From NCBI GenBank assembly GCA_018296165.2, contig JACKQL020000035.1, forward strand, positions 124,001-188,000: a stretch of DNA of 64,000 nt. Reading direction: 5' to 3'. The notes beneath the pieces were generated by a model. That model saw nothing but the letters and a program-made list of their open reading frames with translations, was not told the DNA's origin and ran no database searches. Source of the stretch: Termitomyces sp. T153 (Eukaryota; Basidiomycota; Agaricomycetes; Agaricales; Lyophyllaceae). Of the stretch, positions 44,578 to 55,865 are shown piece by piece; within the stretch, counting starts at the first letter, position 1; the number at the start of each line of letters is the position of its first letter. A program made the position numbers and the translations under genes.

Positions 44578-47500
44578 TTACGAATTGTCTCGAGGAAGTT
44601 GCCACTCTGGTTGCAGCATACCAACAAGGTTGCCAACTGGTCCCGAAAGTCCAGCCTGACTTTTGAAGCTTTCCAAAAAATTTTTGATCAAGTTATAGTC
44701 CGGTGGTTCCTCGTCATACTCATCGTCACGTTCAAGTGTAGCTCTGAGTTCAGCTTCCATGACACTCTCGATGTCTCCGTCTCCGTCCTCAACTGTAGCT
44801 TTCGCCTTGCCCTTCACTTTATCCACGAACAAAGGATCCATGACCTTGACACCTTTCTTGGAATTCGATCGTAGATGTGATAGTTCTGCATCCATTGCTT
44901 GCATGACAGCTTCGAACGAATCTAGATTCGGATTGACGTTTGGTCGAGGACCAGAAGCTGGTGGTCTTCCATGTATTTGTGATGGTGATGTAGTACTCGA
45001 TGTAGTCTTTTGGGAAGTGCTTTTCTTAACACTAGCTGGTAGAAATGCTAAAGGAAGGGTTTTACCAATCAAATGACCTTAAAGCAAGAAAAAACCCGGA
45101 GACCCACCGCCACGTTCTTGACGATTTTGAATAATAGCATTCCATTGGTCATCACTGATGCCGAGAGCCTGCCTCGAGAACTCTAGAAATTCTTCCTCCT
45201 CGTCGTCCATGTCAATCTCTATCTCGCCTACTACTTGAGGACGGTCTTCCTCTGACTCGTCTTCTTCAGCTTCATCCTCGTCAGTCTCATCATCTGAGTC
45301 GACCCCATCGTATTTGTCGCGAGGAATGATAGGCTGCCGGATGGGTTTGACCCCCGGCTCTTTGTTGGGCAACGGTTGGGTTTCGACATCTACAACCTCC
45401 GAATCATCCGTGTCGATAATCTTTGGGGTGGTTCGTTGTGAATTGCTATGAAAAGATGCGGGCATTTTCCCGTAATCGGAAGGATCTATTCCAGGGACTA
45501 ATTTTTCCATAGCTACTTGCCTTGCAGTCGTGTCAGGTACATCGTTTTGTTCTTCACCACCGTCGTCTGTTTCCTCATCGCTGAGTTCTTCGTCCGAGAA
45601 TGTGTCACTGTATAGACGTCACATGATAAGTTGGCAGTAAAAATACTAAGGCTGAAGCATACTCTTCAAGCATTGCTCCTTCGAGGTCACCTTCGCCTTC
45701 AATAAAATTCTCCACTTTTGTAGCCAGTTCTTTAAGCTTGACTGCTTGTTCTGAGACTACACGATCCTCCACAACTTTATTTGGCATGTCAACATCCATA
45801 GCGTCCAACTGCGCAGAGCTTTTGGGTTTAGAATTGCTTATGGACAGCTCTAGCATTGTTTCAAAATCTTGTGCATTCATGTTTAACCAATCATCGGGAT
45901 CTTCTTCTGCCTTTGGAATTGAAATCGTTTTGGTGGAATTTGATAGGGCAGCATTCACTTGAAAAGCGAAAGACGGCCGAGTAGCATCACTGCAAAGCCA
46001 CATTAAAATGCTGAACAAAAGAAGATGACGCCTATCCTACTCTTCCTTCCGAACTTCAACGAACATGGTAGCTGCCTTATTTTCTAGAGAGCGCCAAAGT
46101 TCTGACCCTTCGATTTCACCCTTGAAGTAATTCACAGAGTGCAGATTCTGAATATATTTGTTATACTCTGGATTTCTCCTCAAGGCATCCTTCTTCGCCT
46201 CGGCCTGATGAAATTGAATATTGAGTTCCGCCATGGCCGATTGGAGGAATTCTACTCACAGAAGAATCTGCTAGTGTTGTAGCACTGAATGAAGTGTCTG
46301 TTCGATTTTTGCTCTCTTGATATAGCATTTCAAATCCGACAGCCTCAAGCGACTATATGAGTGGCATTCACCAAGACTGCATTTAGACCTACAATCTTCA
46401 TGCCAACATCACGCCATCTCCGCTCTTTCGAACCTTCAGGTTCGGACCAATACCCAAAGACCTTGGGAGGAAAGAAATTTTGACCGATAAGCTGAGCATA
46501 AGCCGTACGTGTCATCGTTATCATGCTTAAAACACTTTCATTGGGCGAAAATCGATTCATGCGATGTGCTGCCTGCGGATAAAAGACACGATATTATTAT
46601 TTGAAAATCAAACGTGCTGATGTAAAAAGAAGTCTCACGCGCAACTGTATGGCATCTCGTGTATAAAATGCTTCAACAGCTTTTTGAATCAAAGACGGAC
46701 TGTTCATTAACGACAAGGCTATATCGCTTGGAATATAAACCTTAGTATTGTGTACGTGGCTTTTCGCGGCATTTGGATAGCTACCGAGAATCAGAGTAAC
46801 GATCAAAAGAACATATAACTAGACGACTCACCCCGAAATTCGCTGCCAGACCATTGTTTCTACAGCATTGGGAGCAAATGTAGGAACAGAAGGATCTCTG
46901 ACAAGACCAATGGCACATTGAGCAGAGATGTATCCATCATCATCCTCCATTCTGTCATGGTCCCTGTCCTCATCTTCGTGGGACCCAGGAAGCTGACGTC
47001 TATGACGCTTTCTAGAGGGTGGAGATATGTGTGAGATAGGTATCAGATGTAGGCGGGAGCTGTAGATCCAGACCTGTGGAAGGTTTGCAATGTAAATGAA
47101 ACATTCCCTCACCGATGCAGTGGAAGGAGGGCGCACCCTATTCTCAGAATTTGTTGGTTTGACCCATGACGGTAACGTTTCAGCTGCTTCTATCAAAAGA
47201 AATTCCCCATCGGAATCAAAAACACTATGAGGGGCATGAGTATCAGTATCAAGTTCTGAGAATCGGCCAATTAGAAATTGATTCGTACCTTATGACAATA
47301 TCCCACTTGGCGCTAATTTCTTTGAGAAGCCAGACAGTGCACCATTCGTCGTCTACACAATCACCTACTCTCATTCTTCCTTCCAAAATGTAGGCATTTG
47401 AATTCTCAGGATCAGAGTCCAGAACGACTTTGAGTTCGAACGCATCGCGATGCCAGATAAAACCAGGTAACACATCTTCGACGTATGTTCTGATGCAAGC

Positions 47501-47605
47501 AGCAAAAGTCGTAGCAGATGCCTTGTCTGACAGATCTTTTGGAAGGTAGAGCGTGTAGTGAAGCGTGTCCTCGGCGATAGTTGGGGGTCGATTGAAGAGG
47601 TCCAT
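44578..47605 (-). CDS. Ecdysoneless (ECD)/SGT1 family protein
   Basis: ECD homologues act in pre-mRNA splicing and transcription control, with an acidic C-terminus. The product starts MDLFNRPPTIAEDTLHYTLYLP, then 'YVEDVLPGFIWHRDAFELKV', 'GRMRVGDCVDDEWCTVWLLKEIS' (the family's 'GD.v.DEW..V.LL.e.S'), 'VFDSDGEFLLIEAAETLPSWV' and 'NRVRPP', a central helical part (PSDIALSLMNSPSLIQKAVEAFYTRD; SVEFLQSAMAELNIQ), strongly acidic blocks (DEELSDEETDDGG; DSDDETDEDEAEEDESEEDR) and the C-terminal 'EEFLEFSRQALGISDDQWNAII' and 'GLSGPVGNLVGML'. At least seven introns. The frame is open upstream to 47692 but without an ATG; the first ATG at 47605 has a good context and starts at the conserved region. Confidence 0.9.
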
Positions 47606-48451
47606 GTCACTTTGCGAGAAAGGCAGATAGAAGGAGCCTCTGCGCGTCCTTGTTTGACTTGCGTTTGAGTCAAATCCGCGTGAAGTTGTCAAATCGCTCT
47701 GATTACCCTTTTGTCGTCGAGAAAGTCGATTTAGTATTATTATCAGGTGGAATTGCCAAATACAACTGTGATTGACCCTTTTGGTGATGACCTCAACCTG
47801 GCAACCCGTGACCTAACTAGTCACTAGGGTCAAGCTTAACAATGATGGGGGGCTCCTTGATCCACTTACCACCACATGCTCCACTAACACTGGAAGTAGT
47901 GCCCATGCCTAACATGCTGGACCTGCACCTTGTTAATACCTCTGACTGAGAAGAGCCCTAAAGGCTGATCACATGGAGTTCCCTTCACATCCCTCCTGCA
48001 GGAATGCAAACACAACCCAGAGGTGACCTAGAGAAGCTGCTCTGGGCACAAACCACCCAAACCCTATGCCCACCACAAAAAACAAACTTTCATGTAATTT
48101 ACCCTTTTAGGAATTCATAACTGACATGAGGTAACCCAGCAACCTTTGACAGGCTATAGACCCCCTCACTATATCCTTCCAAGGAGATGCTTACCTACAT
48201 GCATCTAGTCCTGGAAGTATGCAGATAGTTTGGTCAAGACTCCTTTTGTACCAACTGCATATACAATCATAACATCCCAACTATGCAATTATGCCTATGA
48301 CCATGAGACTATGGGGAAAATGCCCCCCCACTGAAATACTAGCCCTGCATGTTCCTTATGCCTGAGTTTCTCTCACCTGAAGCTGGCATTAACTGAACCC
48401 ATATGAACACCTGCCCAGGTTGAACATAATTCTGCCCCACATCTGCCCAAA
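47606..48451. other. Promoter side of ECD passing into repeat remnant
   Basis: The first 150 bp should hold the ECD promoter. From about 47770 the sequence is CpG-poor and resembles transposon remnants, with no recognisable domain. Confidence 0.4.
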
Positions 48452-49009
48452 ATGCCACTTAAAAGCCATGTATCCCCCCATCCACTAATGACAACCAAGA
48501 TCCCCAAAAACATGCATACATCCCCCATTGGTGGCTTTTTCATGTTGTTATACACCATGCCTGACCTGCAGTACTCCTTTCCAATGAGAGACATCCTGAC
48601 CTCCATCCACACAAAAAGTGTACCATCACCTCCAACACCCTCTGTTGACAATAGCCTGATCAGCTCAATTAGAATGATTGAGATCTTGGAAGCTTACAGG
48701 GAGAGAGGAGTGTCACCAAGGAGCATTAGATATGGAGTCCCAGAATGGGTCATGTCTGGCATAGTGGAGACTCTACCTGATGACAATAGCCTGATCAGCT
48801 CAATTAGAATGATTGAGATCTTGGAAGCTTACAGGGAGAGAGGAGTGTCACCAAGGAGCATTAGATATGGAGTCCCAGAATGGGTCATGTCTGGCATAGT
48901 GGAGACTCTACCTGATGACAATAGCCTGGTTAGCTCAATTGGAATGATTGAGATCTTGGAAGCTTACAGAGAGAGAGAGAGAGAGAGGAGTGTCACCAAG
49001 GAGCATTAG
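48452..49009 (+). CDS. Unidentified 185-codon frame carrying a 45-residue tandem repeat
   Basis: The frame starts MPLKSHVSPHPLMTTKIPKN and has a unique region of about 65 residues (SPIGGFFMLLYTMPDLQYSF). It then has a 45-residue unit repeated: DNSLISSIRMIEILEAYRER followed by GVSPRSIRYGVPEWVMSGIV and ETLPD. Two copies are nearly perfect. A third is shifted by a GA-dinucleotide expansion (gagagaga near 48970) and the frame then stops. I recognise no family. It lies in a repeat island, so it may be a transposon gene fragment rather than a host gene. Confidence 0.4.
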   Translation: MPLKSHVSPHPLMTTKIPKNMHTSPIGGFFMLLYTMPDLQYSFPMRDILTSIHTKSVPSPPTPSVDNSLISSIRMIEILEAYRERGVSPRSIRYGVPEWVMSGIVETLPDDNSLISSIRMIEILEAYRERGVSPRSIRYGVPEWVMSGIVETLPDDNSLVSSIGMIEILEAYRERERERSVTKEH

Positions 49010-49058
49010 ATATGGAGTTCCAGAATGGGTCATGTCTGGTATAGTGGAGACTACCTCA
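48647..49058 (+). repeat. 135-bp tandem repeat, three copies
   Basis: Units begin at 48647, 48782 and 48917, exactly 135 bases apart, so the repeat keeps the reading frame. Copies 1 and 2 are nearly identical. Copy 3 has several substitutions and a GA-repeat expansion. Confidence 0.95.
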
Positions 49059-50788
49059 TGAGTCACCCCACACAATAAACAATAGGATTTGATGAAAGAG
49101 AAGTTGACAAAACATATGGTATAGTGTCAAAAAGAGGTTTTCTTTAGGACAGTTGACAAGATCAGATGATGTCCCCTAGCTATCTGCCCAATCCACAGTT
49201 ACTACTGTGAACTCTTACTGCCATCTTACATAACATCACATGCTAAGTGCAATACAAATGATGTTCTCTCTGCCAATATCTTTGGACAGAAACTGCAGAA
49301 AATAAACTGCACTAGAAGGAACACACAAGACTCCCAAACAGGAACTGCAAGGAGTGAAAGGCACTAAGAACTTCATGTCCAAACACACTGAAGCAATGAG
49401 GGATGCATGAGGAGCTGCACATATTGCACAGATGACCTGAACCCTAAGCAAGGGCTACCTACCCTCAAGTAACCTTCATAACCCAAAACTGCACAACTAC
49501 AAACTGAGCCAGCAGCCCATGCCCCAAGCAGAGGACCTGAAAAAGTGTTTACAGTCAGTGAGCCCTGAGAAACAAATAGGTATATGTAGCCATGACAGCA
49601 AAGGACACAATACTGGATCCAACTGAGCCTTATCAGATATAGAACTCAGGCAAGAAATCAACTGTGGAGCCCCCTACTAGCCCATCACCTCTAACCATCC
49701 CTCCACCTAGCCTTGCCCAGCTCTCCATATTGAAACTAAGTGGTTGAGATGATGGAGGCAACATGATGATGGTCATATTACTCTCCTCCTCCCCTCACTC
49801 ACACCTCAAGGACAGGCAGAAGTATACAGGACACTGATGACATCCAATGCTGCAGCTGCTGTGCAGAGAACATGAATAACTAGCAGTTTTGCAAGTAGTG
49901 TATGAATGGACTGTAGAAATGCAGGTGCAAGCTGAGCTAGGTCCCAGAGAACCTGGTTTAGTAAAAATGAAATGGGAAGTGGAGGACTTAAGTAAGTAGG
50001 GAGTTGTTAGACACTAGCCATAGTTGTTAGGTGTTAATAAAGAGTTGCAAGTGCTAAGGTTGTTAGCAAAAGGTTGGAGTGTCAGAAATAGTGCTAGACA
50101 GTAGCAAAGGTGTTAGCAAAAGAGGAGATAGCAAACAAGAACAAGTCATAGCTGCTAGCACAAAACATAAACTTGGTGAAATAGTACTGAAAGGTGGTAC
50201 TAGTGAAATGATAACAACAAGAATGCTAACTCAACAATGTCCAAATAACAGTTGCTAAGGGAGCACTAGAGTGAAGGAAGAAAGCTTAGTGTTTAAAGAC
50301 TTAAATCTGAAGTCTGGGGCTATAACAGTGTACAATTCTTTGATGGAGTATAGAAAAGATGATGTAAGGAGATGATCACTCCACAGGTGAACCCAGCAAG
50401 AGCAGGCAAGGCACAAGCAATGAGCAAGAGTCAAGGGGCACAGAGGCAGCCAGGAGTCAGGCAGAGAGCAAGCACAGAGACAACACTAGAGGATCTTACA
50501 GTTAAATCAATGGGTAGACCTGGTGAACACTTCTATGGTTTGGTCTGAGGATATTCTATCCTGCAGACCATCCTATATACTACATTGCTAGGAATAATAA
50601 CTAATATTATACCTACTCATTGGTCCATGGTATGTAATGGAGAATGACTGGCAATAATCAATACTGAGTAATGTCCAAGCATGTGATTCATGGAAGGCAA
50701 CTAATGGGGACAGAAGGGTGTAGGGCATGACAGGTGGTATATCAGATGAGCTAAAATAGTGGATCATCCTCAGACCAAGCCTGGAATA
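49059..50788. repeat. Decayed repeat region related in part to the LTR of element A
   Basis: 49830-49905 matches part of the element A LTR ('aactagcagttttgcaagtagtgta' against 'aactagtggttttgcaggtagtgta'). 49980-50300 contains many 'gttgttag/gttagcaaa' phrases also seen faintly at 170-300. No coding region is recognised. Element E is inserted at its right edge. Confidence 0.5.
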
Positions 50789-50793
50789 GAGTT

Positions 50794-51914
50794 TGTCAGG
50801 TTCCGCTGACCTCGGGGGCTCAGCTGCACTGGGCGAGTCCTTACTAGGCGGGCGTGATTCCCCTGCATTGGTAACTGAACACTTGAAGACGTTCCGGGCC
50901 CTGGTGGCTTGCACGGGTAGCTGGGGAGATGTGATCCAGACAGATCCGGGAAGGTCCGGAGAAGTCAGATCGTGGGGAAACGAGACGGTCTTGGCGGGGT
51001 TCAGGCAGAAGGCCGTACGGGAGATTTGTGGAAGCAAGGGAGTAGGTGGCTGTGTGATTAATGGGAACGGGGCCGGGGTTTGATGGGAGATCATTTGGAG
51101 CTGATGGGGTCCGGGACCGAGCAAAGAGTGAGGTTCGGACCTGGTAAAGGAGTGTCGGGGTTTGTAATCATAATCACGGAGTTCGTGAGGTCATTAGGGT
51201 TGATGAAGACTTGGGCACAACGGTCGGATGGAGTCACCGAGACAGCGTCAGACGAAATGGAATGGGGTTGATATGGAACAAGAGTAGATTCAGGTAGAGA
51301 TACGAAATGATAACGAGAACAATAACGAAATGGAGACGAGACAAGACCGGGAGACTGAGATAAGACCGGGAGACTGAGATAAGGAAACGAGACACGAGAC
51401 ACAAAACAATCAGACCATAAGTAACGTTAAGCAATATCAAGACTAGGGTATGAAGAGCTACTTGATGACTTATATACTGACTACCGGAGGACTTCGGGGT
51501 ACGTCGGCTGTGGCGGCGGGGCTTGGCGGAGCTCAACAGAGGGGGTGGGTGTCGGTTGTGATCGAGGATCGTGCTGCGCTGATACGTTGATGGGATCATT
51601 GGAGAATGCGGGTTGCCCCAAGGTTGTCATGATACTCCGGAATAGGTCAGGGTGTTTAGTTGATGATGGGGTGGCGAAGATCGGGAACAGTGGGGGTGGT
51701 TCTCAGGGTTTGGGAGGCCCAGGGTAAGTGTCAGTGGCTGCGGGGCAGGCACTGAAGTTGGCCAGGGGGCCGTCGGAGTTAGCCGGGGAGGTGTCAGAGT
51801 TAGCCGAAGTAGGCGCGGGGCATGGGCGGAAGTTCGGCGGAGCGTTGGGGGTCCTTTTGGGGGTTCGGGGGGTTGATGGATGATGTGCGGGGTTTCGGGG
51901 AACGGGTCGTGACA
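50794..51914 (-). repeat. 3' LTR of element E
   Basis: TGTCAGGTTCCGCTGACC to GGGTCGTGACA, 1121 bp. It contains a 19-21 bp direct repeat (agaccgggagactgagata twice, near 51343-51382), also present in the 5' LTR. Confidence 0.92.
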
Positions 51915-51930
51915 TCACCCCCCTTTCAGC
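51915..51930 (-). other. Polypurine tract of element E
   Basis: Minus strand GCTGAAAGGGGGGTGA, adjacent to the 3' LTR. Confidence 0.85.
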
Positions 51931-51995
51931 GTCGAGACCCTTCGAGACGCGGGGGCAGGGCGGGGATCGGCGGGGCGTGGGAGTTGAAGCTGAGC

Positions 51996-52006
51996 AATAT
52001 TGATCA
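51996..52006 (+). promoter_or_regulatory. Conserved AATATTGATCA motif upstream of the antisense gene (copy E)
   Basis: 120 bases upstream of the antisense ATG, identical in four family copies. Function is inferred from conservation and position only. Confidence 0.4.
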
Positions 52007-52125
52007 ATCCGCAGCGAGTGATAGCGGTGTGGGAGATGAAGTCGAAGCACGGCCGCCGTTTCGTCAGGGTCCTCCTCAATCAATTAAAAGCTTTGGGCGT
52101 GCCCCGGGGTTTCCCAAATTTCATC

Positions 52126-53256
52126 ATGTCTTCCCCCAGTGTTCCAGTAGTCTCTCCCGCCGATTTGGACGAGGTGGTGGTGTACGACAGTGGGGGTGAG
52201 GAGTTCAAGCGTCGGCGCTGGGGTAGCGTCAGGGACCGGAGTCATGAGTGTTGTCGACCTTTCTTTTCGGGATGATTGACGGGGCTCCCTTAGAGTCATC
52301 CGTGGTAGTGGTAGTGGATTTTCCGGGGGTTCCGAAATGGACCAAGTTTCATCCTGTGTTGCCAAAGGGGAAGGGGGCGTCCTCAGCAATGGTTCGGGGG
52401 AAGCGTTGAGCTTCCCCGCCCTCGGGGGCGGGACCCAACAAGAGGCCGCGTGGGCGCGAGTTGTCGGCGGGGCCTCCGGAGTCCTCCCTCTTTTCTCCTG
52501 TCCCGGGCGTCCCCTCAGAACGGTCGTCGAGTCCCCCCGCGCCAATTCCTTCAATCACGGAGGTCTTTCTTCGCAAGCAGGTGGAGGCCTTGACAACGTC
52601 GTTGGCAGTATGGGAGGGTGAGCTCCGACGGGCGAGGGAGGATCGTGACGCGGCGTGGATGGAGAAGGAAGTGATGGAGCGAGAGAGGAATACTTCAGTG
52701 CGCGTGGCGACAGAGTGAGCACTAGAGGTGTGGGGTTTGCGGGAGCGTCTGGCGCAGACGGAGGGGCAGCCCGCGGGGGAAGCGGAGGGGTGGGGATGAG
52801 TTCCGGAGGGGGATGCGTTGTGGGTGGAGTTGGAGGCGGCGAGGCAGAGGGAGGATTGGTTGGCCAACGAGGCCACCTTGGGTCGCACGGGGATCCTTCG
52901 TGAGTTGTCTCCCTTTCCTCCGTTTGTTATTGACGGTTCATTTTCTGGGTTTAGGCTGGGTGCGGGAACATCGGGTCCTTTTAGATGGTGCCTCCGTGGC
53001 GTTCGCGTTGATTCAGGACAGGTTGACGCAGGGGTCCGCAGTCCAGCCCCCGGAGTTGCAGCAGGGGATGGCGCGATTGGAGAGGTTGTTGGCGGGGCAT
53101 CGGCGATGCAATGCGGTGGCCCCGGGGTTGTGGTGGGAGGTGGCGGCCGATGCGGGGGAGGCATTGCCGGGGTTGGCGGAGATCTTAGCGGTGGTGCGGG
53201 CCCAGATGGAGGTCGACCTGGGGGTTGGGTTGCTGGGGGGTCCGGGGGGGGAGTGA
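52126..53256 (+). CDS. Antisense accessory gene of element E (coiled coil, conserved C-terminal module)
   Basis: ATG at 52126 (MSSPSVPVVSPADLDEVVVYDSGGEEF). After a stretch needing at least one splice come 'VVVVDFPGVPKWTKFHPVLP', 'PIPSITEVFLRKQVEALTTS' and a charged coiled coil (ELRRAREDRDAAWMEKEVME), then an in-frame TGA at 52716-52718 shared with C and D. The same frame continues to 'ELEAARQREDWLANEATLGR'. An intron at 52900-52954 (GTGAGT...TTTAG, signals on + only) joins to 'WVREHRVLLDGASVAFALIQDRL' and 'PPELQQGMARLERLLAGH...NAVAPGLWWEVAADAGEALPGLAEILAV', stop at 53256. The Zn2Cys6-like part seen in C is deleted here. Role unknown. Protein-level conservation among copies suggests selection on the parent gene. 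Confidence 0.6.
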
Positions 53257-55719
53257 GATGGGTGTGGGCCTTGTTTCTTGTTGCTCTCGGACTTGCTGCC
53301 TTCCCCGCCTATTGTATATATAATTTTTTTTGTACGCAAACATGTCCTTTCTTGGTCCCTGGGTGTGTGAAGTGAGATTTTAGTTTTGTATGAGGGTGAA
53401 GTAAGCGAAACACGCAGGGGTGTGAGAGGGAGTTGAATCCCTAGTGAGTCCAGAGGCGGGGGTTATGCCCGCTAGTGCCGTCTGCTGGCTAGTCCCGGGG
53501 TTTGTCGGAACGGGGCGGGGCATCGCAGGAGGGCTCCCGAGGTCTGGCAGGGGTGGTGGGAGTTCTCCGGTGGGGGTTCCCGGCATTTCGGGCGGTGTCA
53601 TTGAGTTCGATTCTCGGAAATTCCGACTGGGGGTGTAGGGGACGTGCGCCGTATTGGTAGTGGAGGGTGGGCCTTCGAATCTTTCATGGTGCCCAACGGG
53701 TTCGGGGCTTTAGTTGTCTTGGCAGTGCGGTTGGCGGGGGGTAATGGGGGTCTCCCCATGGTCTGGCCCTTATGCCGGCACTGGTGGCAAGGGCGGCGGG
53801 GCCTTTTTCATTGGCGGGGTTGGGTGAGGCGAGGTTCGTCCTCGCGGTATAGTTGGTCCGGGTCGGGGTCGTGTTCCGGAGTGTTGCGTCTGTGGGCGGG
53901 CATGCTTCGGGTGGCGCTTTGGTGTGCTCCGGAGTGTCGATGACCAAGGGGGTAGGATGCGGGGTGATCAGTCCCAACCAGTTCCTTCGGGTCCGGGGCC
54001 GAAATTTGGGGTTCCGGATCATTTATGTGATATTGCTCTCCTGACCAAAGGTAAGCCCGAGGCGGACAAAGGGGGTCTTACATATTTCTGATACTTCCTC
54101 AAGTTCGGAGGTTCGGGGGTCAGTGGTTCCTTCATCGGGAAGAAGTGGGTGGTTCCGGAGTCGACTCAAGGGTCACTTGGTGGGGGTTTGTTGGTTGTTC
54201 ATGGTTGTTGGGGCGGCGGGGAGGTCGGCCGCGGGGAGGCACTGGAGTGGGGCTCCCTGGGAGATGCAGCAGGGTCAAGGCTACTCTTCATTCGTGTTCC
54301 GGAGCGGCCCGGAGATTGTTGCAAGTGTGGGGGTGGCAGTGGGGAGAGGCACTGCCCGCTTTTCTGGAGGCTCCGGTGATGTGGTCCCTGTTTGGGCGGA
54401 CATATTCCGGTGTAGGGGCGGGATTCGGAGTGGGTGGTGATTTCTGTCGCGGAGTTGGGGCTACCAGGGCATCATTGTCGAGCTGGCGCCGTGAGTTCTC
54501 TTGGTCAATTGTCGTGGTCGGAGCGGAGGCCCTGGAGTCGTGTCGCCAGGGTCCAGAGCTGTGTTGAAGGGTTTGGAGGGGTCTGGGTGGGACAGTTTTG
54601 GGCTGGCACGGGGTTGTTTGGGTCGTCGAGCCAGGTGGGGGAGGTCCTTTGAGGATATCGGAGCGCATGCCCTTTGGGTTGTCGGGTCGCTTAAACGGCC
54701 CATCGTCGTTTTCTGGATGATGGTGGGGCTTCTCCCTCCCTTATATGAACATGTCAGCGAATTTAGAGTACTTAGGGAACTACTTCGTATAGGGTCCTTT
54801 TTCCTATAGTTAGTTCGGGGTGGCTCCTATGCTGGGGATTCCTTCGTGGGAGGTAGCGTAGTCTGGTGGTGGAGTTTAAGCTCGGGGGTGGCATGCGGGG
54901 GGGGTTTTGGCGTCCAGGGTCCTCATTGTCAGGGGCTCCGGATTGTGTGGGGGAGGGTGGTGAAATAGCGGCGTGGTCCGGAGTTGTCCCTTGTCGGGAG
55001 TGGGGTGCCGTGGTTCTCCTTATTAACGTCTAGAGGCTTGGGGATGTTTTGGTCTTGTTCCGGGGTTGTCGGGGTCGGGTCGGGGGAGTCGGGGCCCCTT
55101 CATTTGTTGGGCGGAGGTGACGGCCGATCGATCGAGGTCCGGAAGCAGGTCATGGGGTTGGAGCATAGCCTGGGTCTGAGGTTCTTGTCCTGTGGTTGGG
55201 GTTGTTGGGTCGAGCTTGATTTCGGTGGTTTCGAGGCTAGTTGTCGGAGGGTTTAGTTCCTTGGAGGGGGTCGATAATAGGGTTCGGTGATGTTGTTGGT
55301 GATTAGTCACGTTCATCGGTCTGCGGGGTTGCTGGTGGGCCGGTGAATCCACAGGCGGGCTTTGGGGAAGTGCGTTCTCAGTGGTCTCTTCGTAGCTGGC
55401 GATCCTCGCGCAGTGGGTGACTGTTCCGCGGTGGGTTGGCATTATTGTTGGTCGGAGGGCTGGCGCGGTGCCGGAGACCTTGTTACTCGTTTGATCGGAT
55501 GGTCGCCAGGCTTTAGGATGTTATTCTTTGGGTGATGTTGGGGCCAACTTTGTGCGAGAGAGCGGAGTTGGCGGAGAGTGTAAGAGCGGGGTGGAAGATG
55601 ATTTGACGGTTTGCACGAGGGGTTGGGAGTTGGGTGTGAGTTGGGGAGGGTGTCCATGGGGGGAGCCGTTGTATGAAAGTAACCGGAGTGGAGGGGACGT
55701 TTGGTGTCGGATCTGCGAC
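53257..55719 (-). other. C-rich, G-poor (sense-strand) filler of element E
   Basis: About 2.5 kb, strongly G-rich as printed. Long open frames on both strands reflect composition. The short palindrome TCCGGA and near matches (for example tccggag at 53877, 53931 and 54153) recur many times. No protein domain is recognisable. Confidence 0.55.
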
Positions 55720-55833
55720 TCAATGTGCCTCGGCAAATTGGGCAGGGCCGTATGAATCATAAGGGTTCCCCAGCACGGGTAGACCATAGACATCGGAGTT
55801 ATTTGATCGTGTGTGCGGAGATAATGCGGGCAT
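55720..55833 (-). CDS. Short gag-start peptide, 37 residues (element E)
   Basis: Begins MPALSPHTRSNNSDVYGLPV and ends FAEAH. The counterpart in D (27968-28084) has matching start, core (SDVY, YDSY) and stop. It is a remnant of the gag N-terminus. Confidence 0.45.
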   Translation of the reverse strand: MPALSPHTRSNNSDVYGLPVLGNPYDSYGPAQFAEAH

Positions 55834-55852
55834 CACGGACGGGGTAAGGTAG

Positions 55853-55865
55853 AGTCTTGATATTA
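55853..55865 (-). other. Primer-binding site of element E (self-priming)
   Basis: Minus strand TAATATCAAGACT next to the 5' LTR. It is complementary over 12 nt to the predicted mRNA start AGTCTTGATATT (56516-56505). Confidence 0.75.

Noticed and set aside
47606..47692. Longer N-terminus for the ecdysoneless homologue starting at 47692
   Set aside because: The first codon there is TTG, not ATG. The ATG at 47605 begins the conserved region.
48647..49058. Tandem repeat as a CRISPR array
   Set aside because: The units are contiguous with no spacers, the period is 135 bp, and the surrounding genome is eukaryotic.
50793..51083. Open frames of 60-114 codons inside the LTRs (for example 50793-51083, 55865-56155 and 56800-57144)
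   Set aside because: They lie in non-coding LTR sequence and repeat only because the LTRs repeat. Older LTR copies break them freely.
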